From positions 1 through 64,000 of the IMG/VR virus record IMGVR_UViG_3300021440_000021: a stretch of 64,000 bases of DNA; one strand, 5' to 3'. The stretch's first letter is position 1. The number at the start of each line of letters is the position of its first letter. The DNA is from a virus. Under the pieces are notes generated by a model. That model was not told the origin of the DNA, ran no database searches, and worked only from the letters and a program-made list of their open reading frames with translations. The translations under genes and the position numbers were made by a program. This document shows, one piece after another, positions 36,581 to 43,125 of the stretch.

Positions 36581-36692
36581 TGGTCAAGCTTTTACATGAT
36601 GTCACGAAACGAGCAAAAGCTCATCGACTTTTAATCGACTAGAAGAAAGCCGCTACGCAGCTCTCTTATGACACCATGTAAAAACCTGACCA
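36581..36692 (-). ncRNA. Candidate structured RNA, four-way junction
   Basis: Two arms of 24 nt (36581-36604 and 36669-36692) pair along their full length if transcribed from the minus strand, where the only three departures become G-U pairs; on the plus strand they would be A-C or C-A mismatches. The 64-nt interior holds three more minus-strand hairpins: an 8-bp stem with a CGUAG loop, a 6-bp stem with a UAAAA loop and a 6-bp stem with a UUUU loop. The 3' end is 5 nt from the tRNA-Thr 5' end, so both may be cut from one transcript. No known family was recognised. Confidence 0.6.
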
Positions 36693-36706
36693 TTTGGTCA
36701 ATAAAT

Positions 36707-36727
36707 AATGTTAACATGTTTAACATT
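36707..36727. promoter_or_regulatory. Operator-like palindrome near a minus-strand -10
   Basis: AATGTTAA and TTAACATT flank a 5-nt centre. On the minus strand TATAAT (complement of 36725-36730) touches the palindrome, so a repressor or activator here could control the late operon and the structured RNA. No good -35 is visible, which would fit an activator or a phage sigma factor. Confidence 0.4.
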
Positions 36728-37090
36728 ATAAAGCGCCTTCGGCGCTCCCTTCCTGTTACGTCGCTACATATTACATATACTAGATTATTCCTAATATATT
36801 AATTATGTTCGCTTCGCCTCCGTCTCCGCTCAGATAATATATTATATATATCAACCAAGGAAGGAAAGAGAAGAGATAAAATTCTTATCTCTCACTATAT
36901 ATACGTAAAAAAGGGCCTAAAAAAGACATCGGTTTTTAAACTATTTTACAAACCATTGATTTTAAACAAAACTATTTTCAGAAATTTTGTCCCCTCGTTT
37001 AAAATATCTATTGATCGGAGATCGTCGGAGCAAAGCTTTGCTCCTTCTCTTACGTAGAGCGCAACAAGTTGCGACGAAAAAAGAGGGGAA

Positions 37091-37120
37091 TTGACATTTA
37101 TCAATTGTGTAACCTATGCC
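37091..37120 (+). promoter_or_regulatory. Possible sigma70-type promoter
   Basis: TTGACA (37091-37096) is followed after 18 nt by TATGCC. The -35 is perfect but the -10 is weak (TAT only). It points toward the plus-strand small-gene block. Confidence 0.3.
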
Positions 37121-37405
37121 CTTGATTTATCAGAGGAAATGGCGGCTTATGGTTAACAGCTAAATAGCCTATTTTTTGGAAAAGGTGATATATATCAACA
37201 CCATAACCCCCCGTGGCCCATGCCCGGCCCCTTCCCGTCTGTCATGTTGGACAAAATTCCGTCATAACGGATGCAATGAGTTGAATACAACCCCCGCCCC
37301 CCATCATTCAACACTAAATCACCGGAAAATCAATCGTTCAATCATTCAACTAATATGCTACTAGGTAGTTTAATATTAAACCATACCCCCTATCCCCCTA
37401 TGGCT

Positions 37406-37428
37406 GATTGTTTAACGATTAAACAATC
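37406..37428. repeat. Perfect 10-bp inverted repeat
   Basis: GATTGTTTAA and TTAAACAATC flank CGA; the arms match without error. The symmetry, AT-richness and 3-nt centre resemble a dimeric regulator's operator rather than a terminator (no GC core or T-run). Confidence 0.5.
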
Positions 37429-37818
37429 TTCCATGTCACACACGCGCATAATGCGCGCGCGTGTTCCTTCTCACGAACGCGGGTTAATACACGACTCAAT
37501 GAATAGATATTCAATAACGCAAAGTGATTCTTATAAGCAATTCAATGGGTTAGCTGGTGATTCGTTCCATTGTCTAATCACGAGTTGTTTTGTCGTCTTG
37601 TATCCCTTTGATTTTATTGACGAATCTTTTTGCTTGCATTGTCCGAAAATTTGGCGCTATCTGGCTTCACCGAAACGGAAGGCCAGCGGGTGATGCCGCT
37701 AGGAACCGGAAGGCAAACAAGCAATCTCTTTCCTTTGATGCATGGCCTAGCTATGCAATGGGGTAACAAAAGAGATAAGGAGTCTGGACTAGGCCAGACA
37801 TTGAAAGGAGAAAGCGCA

Positions 37819-37977
37819 ATGCGCTACACTGTTTTTGAGTATCATTCCGGTGGTGTAGAGCAAGTCTTGAAAACGGATTGCCTTGATGAAGCAAAGGCGC
37901 GTTATAGCAAGTGCTATGCGAGTCAACGTGGGCAAGGTGGTGTTTGGTGCAACGTTGAAAAAAGATGGGTGGTCTAA
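37819..37977 (+). CDS. Hypothetical protein, 52 aa
   Basis: ATG37819 has AAAGGAG 8 nt upstream. The product starts MRYTVFEYHSGGVEQVL and ends VWCNVEKRWVV, a compact beta-type pattern. It overlaps the next gene by TAATG. Function unknown. Confidence 0.65.
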   Translation: MRYTVFEYHSGGVEQVLKTDCLDEAKARYSKCYASQRGQGGVWCNVEKRWVV

Positions 37978-38354
37978 TGGCTGTTCTATCCACTAAGGAT
38001 AAGATCAAGTTGCGTGTTTCTGCCGCTAAGGTGGAGCGTTGGAAAACGGAACGGTTGAAAGACCATGCTGACAATGCCATTCGGGGCACTACGTTCACGG
38101 CTTGGTCTTTCGGGCAGGAAAAGCCTGCTATGTCCTATCCTGACAAGGACACCATCGAGTCTGACAATGCCCATATGCGTTCAAGCTCTGACAAGCTTGC
38201 GCGGGATTTCAAAAGGTATAACGACACATTCGCGGATTATGCGAATGATCCTGCCCCATTGCCCAAGCCCAAGCCTATTTTTGTCACGCCTAGGGCAGAC
38301 TCTCCTTTCAAGGTCAATGGCCGCCGTCGCGTTGTGGTCATTGAACGGAAATAA
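37977..38354 (+). CDS. Hypothetical basic protein, 125 aa
   Basis: A charged helical protein (TKDKIKLRVSAAKVERWKTE) with a Pro-rich middle (PLPKPKPIFVTPR) and basic end (NGRRRVVVIERK). ATG37977 overlaps the upstream stop. The stop codon is directly followed by a GAAA-tetraloop hairpin. No family was recognised. Confidence 0.65.
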   Translation: MAVLSTKDKIKLRVSAAKVERWKTERLKDHADNAIRGTTFTAWSFGQEKPAMSYPDKDTIESDNAHMRSSSDKLARDFKRYNDTFADYANDPAPLPKPKPIFVTPRADSPFKVNGRRRVVVIERK

Positions 38355-38940
38355 TCAAGCCCGAAAGGGCTTGACATTCAAGCCGAATCACCTTAGATTC
38401 GGTTTCAGTGTCAAGCTTAGGTTTGGCGGCTCTTATACAAGCGCCCTATTGTCAAAGGGCTGTTACTTTACCGTTGCCTGTTGTCGTGGCATGGCGCAAG
38501 CTATGTCGGGCATAGATGGAACGGTGGGGAGAATAACAGTCTGACGGATAGGCCACACGCAAGCGGTGTTGACGCTTGCCTATGCTATCAAGCCCTTTCG
38601 GGCTTGTAAAACCGATAGCATGTGATTGACTGACAATCAATCTATGTGAAAGGGTTTGGCATAAGACGGGAGCCTGTCCCAAGAATCAGGCAAACAATCC
38701 GCATGTGTGAATGGCCAATGATTAGCCCGCACCATATGGTGAAGGGATTATTCCCGATAGTAATGGGCAATGCAATAGGCATTGTCTGGCGCAAAGGTTT
38801 GCAGCATATGGAACATTAGACAACAAGGCGCTAGGGATAGCGTCTCTAAGTCTTTTGTGGATTGAAGAAAGCTTAACGAGTCACCTAGCCTGATACCAAG
38901 ACACGAAAGCTAGGTGATTTGATTAATCTTTCTTGAAAGG
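38355..38940 (+). ncRNA. Hairpin-rich non-coding region, 585 nt
   Basis: No convincing protein gene. Stable hairpins seen: TCAAGCCC-GAAA-GGGCTTGA (38355-38374); CCGAATC/GATTCGG inside GCTTGACA/TGTCAAGC (38369-38416), which excludes the first; GCAAGCG/CGCTTGC (38559-38579); CAAGCCC-TTTC-GGGCTTG inside ATGCTATC/GATAGCAT (38582-38621); CACCATATGGTG (38730-38741); CAATGC/GCATTG (38768-38784); TCACCTAGC/GCTAGGTGA (38881-38917). It may be a set of small RNAs, a long 5' leader of the 38948 gene, or an origin. The orientation is inferred from the neighbours. Confidence 0.4.
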
Positions 38941-38947
38941 AAAAGAA

Positions 38948-39079
38948 ATGTTCTATAAAGAAATCACGGGCGGGGTGCGAGTCCGCGTCACCGAAGATCA
39001 ATGGGCTATTGACAGACATGACAAGGGTTATGTCCAGATCATTGCCCAGCCCGGCCTAACCATCTACAGGTTGATCTAA
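38948..39079 (+). CDS. Small hypothetical protein, 43 aa
   Basis: ATG38948 follows GAAAGGAAAAG. The peptide (MFYKEITGGVRVRVTEDQW...) ends with a hydrophobic-basic IIAQPGLTIYRLI segment. It follows the hairpin-rich region directly, so its expression may depend on that RNA. No family was recognised. Confidence 0.55.
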   Translation: MFYKEITGGVRVRVTEDQWAIDRHDKGYVQIIAQPGLTIYRLI

Positions 39080-39108
39080 CCACATCGAATCATGACAGGA
39101 AAAAAGAT

Positions 39109-39285
39109 ATGAAATGGTGCGTTGTCGTCGTATATAGGGACGGACGGGGGGAATCTTTACCTTTCCGTAGTGAAAAGGCTGCAATGAAAGTGGCTTTGAT
39201 TAAGCTCAATGTTGAGCTTAAAATGGCTTATGCTGGAATTGCTGAAATTGACTCTGTTGTCGTAAGACCCATGACTACTTGGTAA
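39109..39285 (+). CDS. Small hypothetical protein, 58 aa
   Basis: ATG39109 follows ACAGGAAAAAAG. Sequence MKWCVVVVYRDGRGESLPF, then an Ala/Lys/Leu helix (AAMKVALIKLNVELKMAYAGIA), gives a beta-alpha pattern reminiscent of small ferredoxin-like folds. Function unknown. Confidence 0.55.
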   Translation: MKWCVVVVYRDGRGESLPFRSEKAAMKVALIKLNVELKMAYAGIAEIDSVVVRPMTTW

Positions 39286-39359
39286 AACATAGCGGGCAGG
39301 ACATTAGCAATAGTGTCCTGTTAGATGTGTTTTTGCATCAATCAACAAGAGGAAATATC

Positions 39360-39914
39360 ATGGCTGTTAAAGCAGAAAAAAGCCTGTTTGTGCAGGCTGG
39401 TGACTTCTGGAATAAGCACGTCAAACTGGATAAAGAAGGGCTTGTCCTTTTGGACAAGACCATCCAACGTGTTGTCGAATATCGGGATTGGGACGCCTTG
39501 TCGCGTTTCATTTCCCGTGCTGGCATGGACAAACCCAAGGTAGCCCGTATTGTTCGCGCCGCTTTTGGTGACTCGCTCACCTATAAGACTGACACCAGCC
39601 ATAGCTCCGGCGGTGTCATCAAGATGAAATGGCCTGCTGACCAGAAATTTGTCCTTCTGAATAGCTATGCCCATGTGATGAAGGCTGTTGCAGAGGGCAA
39701 GGCTTTCAATGATGCGGGTTTGCAGAAGGCCATTAAACCCATCAAGAAGGAACCGAACAAAGACAAGGCCGAATTGCTTGCGGCATACAAAACCCGCGCC
39801 GAAAAATGGGCCAAGGAAAATGGCATCACCATTGGTGCCATGATTGCCGCATTGCAAGCCAAGCCCACGAATGAAGCGGGCAGCAATGGCATTGTCGTTC
39901 ATAAGGCTGCCTAA
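39360..39914 (+). CDS. Hypothetical early protein, 184 aa
   Basis: ATG39360 has AAGAGGA upstream; the longer frame to 39279 overlaps the previous gene. The product is helical and Lys/Ala-rich with a GGVIKMKWPADQKFVLLNSY core and a C-terminal EKWAKENGITIGAMIAALQ helix. More GC-rich than its neighbours. A strong terminator follows at 40020. Function unknown. Confidence 0.7.
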   Translation: MAVKAEKSLFVQAGDFWNKHVKLDKEGLVLLDKTIQRVVEYRDWDALSRFISRAGMDKPKVARIVRAAFGDSLTYKTDTSHSSGGVIKMKWPADQKFVLLNSYAHVMKAVAEGKAFNDAGLQKAIKPIKKEPNKDKAELLAAYKTRAEKWAKENGITIGAMIAALQAKPTNEAGSNGIVVHKAA

Positions 39915-40019
39915 TCCGCAGTCTTTTCTGGAATTAAGGGACATGTCCAGCGCAGAAATGCGGGTTAACCCCCTACAATACCACAACAAAGGATAGTGGA
40001 TATTGGGTAAAATCCGGCG

Positions 40020-40079
40020 GCCCTCTTTCTTAGGTTTGGTGCACCCTTGTTGCCGAAAGAAAGAGGGCTTTTTATTTTA
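40020..40079 (+). terminator. Intrinsic terminator
   Basis: GCCCTCTTTCTT (40020-40031) pairs with AAGAAAGAGGGC (40057-40068), followed directly by TTTTTATTTTA. A 12-bp perfect outer stem with an internal 25-nt loop. It ends the 39360-39914 transcript. Confidence 0.85.
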
Positions 40080-40159
40080 GGGTGTATTTATTAGAGGGTG
40101 GACAGAAGGAATAGGCATTGCATAAAACCGATTTATAACAGATTGGCAATCCAATGTCT

Positions 40160-40185
40160 AGCCCCCAGTGTAAAAGCTGGGGGCT
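40160..40185 (+). terminator. Strong GC hairpin, possible terminator
   Basis: AGCCCCCAG and CTGGGGGCT form nine perfect pairs around an 8-nt loop. No T-run follows, so it may be a processing or mRNA-stability element rather than a terminator. A smaller ATTGG/CCAAT hairpin lies just upstream at 40142-40155. Confidence 0.5.
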
Positions 40186-40228
40186 ATCTCACACCAAATT
40201 ATGACAGGGAAACACAAGAGGGAAGATT

Positions 40229-40288
40229 ATGTCTATTCGTTATGAAATTGTTGCTCGCCTTGTTATGATTGGATTGTATAATGCTTAG
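40229..40288 (+). CDS. Leader micro-ORF coupled to the first dipeptide-repeat ORF
   Basis: A 19-codon ORF (MSIRYEIVARL...) with a very good AGAGGGA site. Its stop overlaps the start of the 40281 ORF (ATGCTTAG), which has no SD of its own. It therefore probably loads ribosomes onto the repeat ORF. The peptide itself may be without function. Confidence 0.4.
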   Translation: MSIRYEIVARLVMIGLYNA

Positions 40289-40475
40289 AGGGAAGAAACA
40301 AAAAACTGTTAGGTCTAGGTCTAGGTCTAAGGCTTGGTCTAGGTCTTGGTCTGGGTCTGGGTCTTGGTCTTGGTCTGGGTCTGGGTCTTGGTCTAGGTCT
40401 GGGTTTGGGTTTGGGTCTTGGTCTGGGGCTAGGTTTTGGTCTTGGTCTGGGTCTTGGTCTGAGTCTGAGTCTTGA
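40281..40475 (+). CDS. Ser-Arg/Trp/Gly dipeptide-repeat protein 1
   Basis: 64 residues: basic head MLRGKKQKTVRS, then an almost continuous (S-x) dipeptide repeat where x is R, W or G (SRSKAWSRSWSGSGSWSWS...). It is encoded by a degenerate GGTCTx hexamer array. It is paralogous to 40917-41108, sharing the head M-x-R-G-K-x-Q-K-x-V-R-S-R-S. The conserved head and start codon exist only in this frame, which is why I prefer it to the Leu-Gly, Arg-Pro or Asp-Leu frames. SR-like composition suggests nucleic-acid binding; unproven. Confidence 0.5.
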   Translation: MLRGKKQKTVRSRSRSKAWSRSWSGSGSWSWSGSGSWSRSGFGFGSWSGARFWSWSGSWSESES

Positions 40476-40488
40476 TCTTGGTCTAGGT
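40311..40488 (+). repeat. GGTCTx hexanucleotide array 1
   Basis: About 30 degenerate 6-nt units (AGGTCT, TGGTCT, GGGTCT) in tandem. It is not a CRISPR: units are contiguous without spacers. It codes for the Ser-x repeat. Confidence 0.9.
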
Positions 40489-40549
40489 AAAACATAACAG
40501 AAACAAACATCAACAAACACAATAACGTGTCAAACAATGGAGAAACGGA

Positions 40550-40813
40550 ATGAAAATCCTGCAAACTGTAATTGAAGAAGAGAAAGAAGGCTTTCTGGCT
40601 TTGATGGGCCAAACCATCACTGTCTATTGCATGAATTACATTTACACTGGCAAACTTGTCGGTGTAAATTCTGATCAAATCAAATTGGAAAATGCAAAGA
40701 TTGTGTATGAAACGGGTTCATTCAATTCCAAAGAGTGGAAAACTACTGAGGCTTTCCCTAATGACATTTACCTGCGCCACAGTGCAATTGAGATGTACAC
40801 CATTCTGAAATAA
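40550..40813 (+). CDS. Hypothetical protein, possible Sm-like small barrel, 87 aa
   Basis: Sequence FLALMGQTITVYCMNYIYTGKLVGVNSDQIKLENAKIVYETG has the alternating hydrophobic pattern and G-K-L-V-G-V turn seen in small Sm/KOW-like barrels. GGAGAAACGG precedes ATG40550. It lies between the two repeat ORFs. A fold guess only. Confidence 0.65.
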   Translation: MKILQTVIEEEKEGFLALMGQTITVYCMNYIYTGKLVGVNSDQIKLENAKIVYETGSFNSKEWKTTEAFPNDIYLRHSAIEMYTILK

Positions 40814-40916
40814 AACTTGGGGTCAAATCTGCGGTAAGGGCCGTTTGTGTAAAAGCATTCTTCACAAACAAACTTGTTTGTGAATGTGACGGCCACCTTT
40901 TTATAAGGATAAAACA

Positions 40917-41108
40917 ATGCCTAGAGGAAAGAGACAAAAAATTGTTAGGTCTAGGTCTGGGTCTAAATCTAGGTCTTGGTCTAGGTCTGGGTCTGGGGCT
41001 TGGTCTAAATCTAGGTCTTGGTCTTGGTCTAGGCCTTGGTCTAAGTCTGAGTCTAGGTCTTGGTCTTGGTCTAGGTCTGAGTCTTGGTCTTGGTCTAGGT
41101 CTTGGTGA
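40917..41108 (+). CDS. Ser-Arg/Trp/Gly dipeptide-repeat protein 2
   Basis: 63 residues: MPRGKRQKIVRS head and a (S-x) repeat with R, W, G, K and E (SRSGSKSRSWSRSGSG...). A strong AAGGA lies 9 nt upstream. Paralogue of 40281-40475, separated by one unrelated gene. Trp and Arg alternate with Ser, giving a basic aromatic polymer that could bind nucleic acid or phase-separate; this is speculation. Confidence 0.55.
   Translation: MPRGKRQKIVRSRSGSKSRSWSRSGSGAWSKSRSWSWSRPWSKSESRSWSWSRSESWSWSRSW
40947..41106 (+). repeat. GGTCTx hexanucleotide array 2
   Basis: About 26 tandem degenerate GGTCTx units coding for the second Ser-x repeat. The first about 40 bases (from the start codon into the array) closely match array 1, showing duplication followed by independent repeat drift. 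Confidence 0.9.
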
Positions 41109-41123
41109 GAAGGAAAAGAAATT

Positions 41124-41468
41124 ATGAAACATCTAATCAAATTGTTGGCCTGTTGCTTGCCTTTGCAAGCACAAGCTGAAACATGCAAATGGAGTGGGAT
41201 GTATGTTGACATTTCACCTACGCAAGAGGGGAATGTATCGGTTCATTTTCATAATGAGCTAACCTCTTCGTGGGGAGATTCCCCCTTCTATTGCATTGTC
41301 ACGATTGATGGAGAAATCTTTCGTGCTGTAATCACAGCGGGAAATGGTGAAATTCCCGACAACATTCTCATTGAACACCCTGTTGGATGGCAAGCTATGC
41401 CGGAACAAATTGACGTGAAAGAGGGGGATGATGGCTATTTGCTTGTCACCCCCATTCTCCTTGGATGA
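41124..41468 (+). CDS. Secreted/periplasmic hypothetical protein, 114 aa
   Basis: Signal peptide MKHLIKLLACCLPLQAQA with probable cleavage before ETCKWSG. The mature part is beta-rich with two cysteines (CKWSG and FYCIV), which could form a disulfide. A GAGAAGGAAAAG site precedes the ATG. Exported phage proteins of this type may act in superinfection exclusion; unknown here. Confidence 0.7.
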   Translation: MKHLIKLLACCLPLQAQAETCKWSGMYVDISPTQEGNVSVHFHNELTSSWGDSPFYCIVTIDGEIFRAVITAGNGEIPDNILIEHPVGWQAMPEQIDVKEGDDGYLLVTPILLG

Positions 41469-41478
41469 CAGGAACAAA

Positions 41479-41544
41479 ATGATGACCGACACCAACAAAG
41501 ACGCCATCGCCGGGCTGATCGGCAAATGGGGGCATCCGAAATGA
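41479..41544 (+). CDS. Micro-ORF at start of GC-rich cassette, 21 aa
   Basis: Encodes MMTDTNKDAIAGLIGKWGHPK after ACAGGAACAAA. Its TGA overlaps the next 12-codon ORF (41541-41579, MSKVQEMHIGVA), which overlaps the 41576 gene in turn (ATGA chain). Low confidence that the peptides matter; the chain probably couples translation. Confidence 0.35.
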   Translation: MMTDTNKDAIAGLIGKWGHPK

Positions 41545-41575
41545 GCAAAGTGCAAGAAATGCACATTGGTGTCGC

Positions 41576-41797
41576 ATGACAGCCGAGGTCGTTAATCTCG
41601 AAACTGTCACGCGGCTTGACCTGCCCGCCGAAAGAATTTTGCAAGCGGCGCTGGCTGCTGGCTTAGAAAGCGCAATCGTCATTGGATACGACGCGGACGG
41701 CGATGAATACTTTGCATCGTCCTTGGCTGATGGCGGCGCTGTTATTTGGCTGCTTGAGCGCAGCAAGCTGCGGCTTTTGCGGATGGCAGACGAATGA
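41576..41797 (+). CDS. Conserved-looking hypothetical protein, 73 aa, GC-rich
   Basis: Contains LPAERILQAALAAGLESAIVIGYDADGDEYFASSLADGGAVIWLLERSKLRLL (shown only as a pattern: an alpha segment, then VVIG-type strand, 'FASSxADGG' turn and a final helix). This pattern recurs in alphaproteobacterial phages and prophages. Codon use is GC-rich, unlike its neighbours. ATGA overlaps on both sides, including a 13-codon ORF at 41794-41835. Confidence 0.65.
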   Translation: MTAEVVNLETVTRLDLPAERILQAALAAGLESAIVIGYDADGDEYFASSLADGGAVIWLLERSKLRLLRMADE

Positions 41798-41831
41798 TCA
41801 GAACCACCGAACAGATGCGCGAGGCCGGGGA

Positions 41832-42215
41832 ATGATGATTTTCGACCCGCCCCTGAACTCGCCGGAATACCGCGCAGCCCTACGAAAGCTGACCGGTGAA
41901 CCGACAGAACCGCGTCAGGATTGGCCCGTTGATCGGGGCGAACTGATTGCCCGGCACCGCGAGATTGCCAGCATGGCGAGAAAATGGGCCATCGAGAACG
42001 AAAACAAGGCGCGGGAACTGGAAATCCGCGACAACCTCGACGCTTCCAAGAAGCACGACGCTGCGGACGACTGGCTGATCGAGAACCGCAAGGAAATGGC
42101 GGCTGCGATCATCAAGCTGGTGGAGGCACTAGAATGGTATGATGACCCGTCAAGTCAAGGGGATGTTGCCCGCGCCGCCCTAGCTGCCGCAAAGGAGAAA
42201 ATCAATGACCGTTGA
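41832..42215 (+). CDS. Hypothetical helical protein, 127 aa, GC-rich
   Basis: ATG41832 overlaps a short upstream ORF (ATGA) and follows GAGGCCGGGG. The product begins MMIFDPPLNSPEYRAALRKLTG and continues as charged helices (ELIARHREIASMARKWAIEN). It ends the GC-rich cassette; the next gene returns to AT-rich codons. No family was recognised. Confidence 0.65.
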   Translation: MMIFDPPLNSPEYRAALRKLTGEPTEPRQDWPVDRGELIARHREIASMARKWAIENENKARELEIRDNLDASKKHDAADDWLIENRKEMAAAIIKLVEALEWYDDPSSQGDVARAALAAAKEKINDR

Positions 42216-42606
42216 TTGCACTAACCCCAACAAACTATGTCTTCGCGACATGACTGATGCCCAAATTGCCACTATTGTACGATATTTTATCCACAATAAG
42301 GTGGAGGAGTATATCGAGAATAAATGGTATACAGGTGATGAGATTTTGCCTGATAATATTTATCGTATAGCCCCAACCAAGCTTTCAGTCAATTGGGATC
42401 ATCTGGCCGATTGGGTAGTGTGTATTGCTTTAGATAGTAACGGGGCTGCATGGTGTTATGATTCTGTCCCCACTCTTAGTAAGACTAATTGGATTGGAGA
42501 TTGTATGGGGATGGGTTATAAGATTAATTTCCTGTCATCGTATCAGCGTGGTACATGCGATTGGAGAGAAAGTTTAGTCTTTCGCCCCGGAAAGGAACCA
42601 AAATGA
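42205..42606 (+). CDS. Hypothetical protein, 133 aa
   Basis: AAAGGAGA precedes ATG42205. A Cys/Trp-containing soluble protein (MTVDCTNPNKLCLRD, WCYDSVPTLS, CDWRESLVFRPG). No family was recognised. Ends one base into an 11-codon ORF whose sequence supplies the SD of the next gene. Confidence 0.65.
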   Translation: MTVDCTNPNKLCLRDMTDAQIATIVRYFIHNKVEEYIENKWYTGDEILPDNIYRIAPTKLSVNWDHLADWVVCIALDSNGAAWCYDSVPTLSKTNWIGDCMGMGYKINFLSSYQRGTCDWRESLVFRPGKEPK

Positions 42607-42627
42607 AGAAAGTTAAGGAGGTAAGTG

Positions 42628-42813
42628 ATGCGTGACTTTCTTACTAGCGGTCGGTTTGGATTTTTAGCCGGTTTTGTGTTGGGCTTGATCCCTATGTTTA
42701 TAGCAGGGATGTACCTAGAAAACGACCATTGGCATCTAGAACTCATTCAGCGGGGCCTAGCACAATACTGCCCTCTGACGGGTGAATGGGCTTGGAAGGG
42801 AGAATGCAAATGA
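42628..42813 (+). CDS. Small membrane protein, 61 aa
   Basis: One transmembrane helix (FGFLAGFVLGLIPMFIAGMYL) then a short soluble part ending LAQYCPLTGEWAWKGECK; the 'A-x-Y-x-P-x-TG-x-x-x-W' ending recurs in small phage membrane proteins. AAGGAGGT lies 5 nt before ATG42628. Confidence 0.65.
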   Translation: MRDFLTSGRFGFLAGFVLGLIPMFIAGMYLENDHWHLELIQRGLAQYCPLTGEWAWKGECK

Positions 42814-42950
42814 AAGATCAAAAGAAATGGGAATGGGATTTGTCCCGTTATGTTACAACTCTTGCCAAGCTTCGTATGCTGGAAGAGCGTTGGCCTCAAC
42901 ATAAAGTGATCTTCAAACACTTGAAAGAGGAAAGTGAAGCAGATGCTTAA
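42810..42950 (+). CDS. Small charged helical protein, 46 aa
   Basis: ATG42810 overlaps the previous stop (ATGA). The product MKDQKKWEWDLSRYVTTLAKL... is Lys/Glu/Trp-rich and helical. Its end overlaps the next gene by 8 nt. Function unknown. Confidence 0.5.
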   Translation: MKDQKKWEWDLSRYVTTLAKLRMLEERWPQHKVIFKHLKEESEADA

Positions 42951-43125
42951 AAAACCTCTTCCCCCCATCTTCTCTGTAAGACCGGGAACCAATTGCACAT
43001 TCATCACTATCTATGATGAAGACGAAGATAGAGTTGCAACCATCACCTTGAACGAAGACCAAGCATTGCAATTGATTGGTCAAATCTCCCAATCCATCTT
43101 GAAGGAATATACAAATGTTCGTTAA
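42943..43125 (+). CDS. Hypothetical protein, 60 aa
   Basis: Starts MLKKPLPPIFSVRPG and carries FITIYDEDEDRVATITLNEDQALQLIGQI, a beta-hairpin plus helix. ATG42943 chosen; GTG42934 is closer to the GAGG and remains possible. No family was recognised. Confidence 0.6.
   Translation: MLKKPLPPIFSVRPGTNCTFITIYDEDEDRVATITLNEDQALQLIGQISQSILKEYTNVR

Larger units (their letters stand above)
36693..37818. promoter_or_regulatory. Divergent control region, 1.1 kb without a convincing gene
   Basis: Lies between the minus-strand late operon and the plus-strand early genes. It contains hairpins AGCGCC/GGCGCT (36732-36746), AGAGATAA/TTATCTCT (36872-36892), an 18-nt perfect palindrome GGAGCAAAGCTTTGCTCC (37027-37044), CGCAAC/GTTGCG (37060-37073), TGATATATATCA (37186-37197) and GCGCAT/ATGCGC (37445-37457), plus several C-runs. 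An open frame of 112 codons (37355-37693) has unusual composition and no good ribosome site, so it is not called. Promoters or an origin are likely here. Confidence 0.5.

Noticed and set aside
37355-37693. 112-codon frame in the control region
   Set aside because: No ribosome site, composition unlike the other genes, and it crosses several perfect palindromes.
39342-39989. 215-codon minus-strand frame over the 39360 gene
   Set aside because: No SD, opposite to all neighbours, and the plus-strand gene has a good start and terminator.
40311-41106. CRISPR-like repeats
   Set aside because: The hexamers are contiguous with no unique spacers, and no cas genes are present.
40758-41132. Arg-Pro or Asp-Leu repeat frames on the minus strand over the hexamer arrays
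   Set aside because: Only the plus-strand Ser-x frame has a start and basic head conserved in both copies and agrees with neighbouring gene direction.
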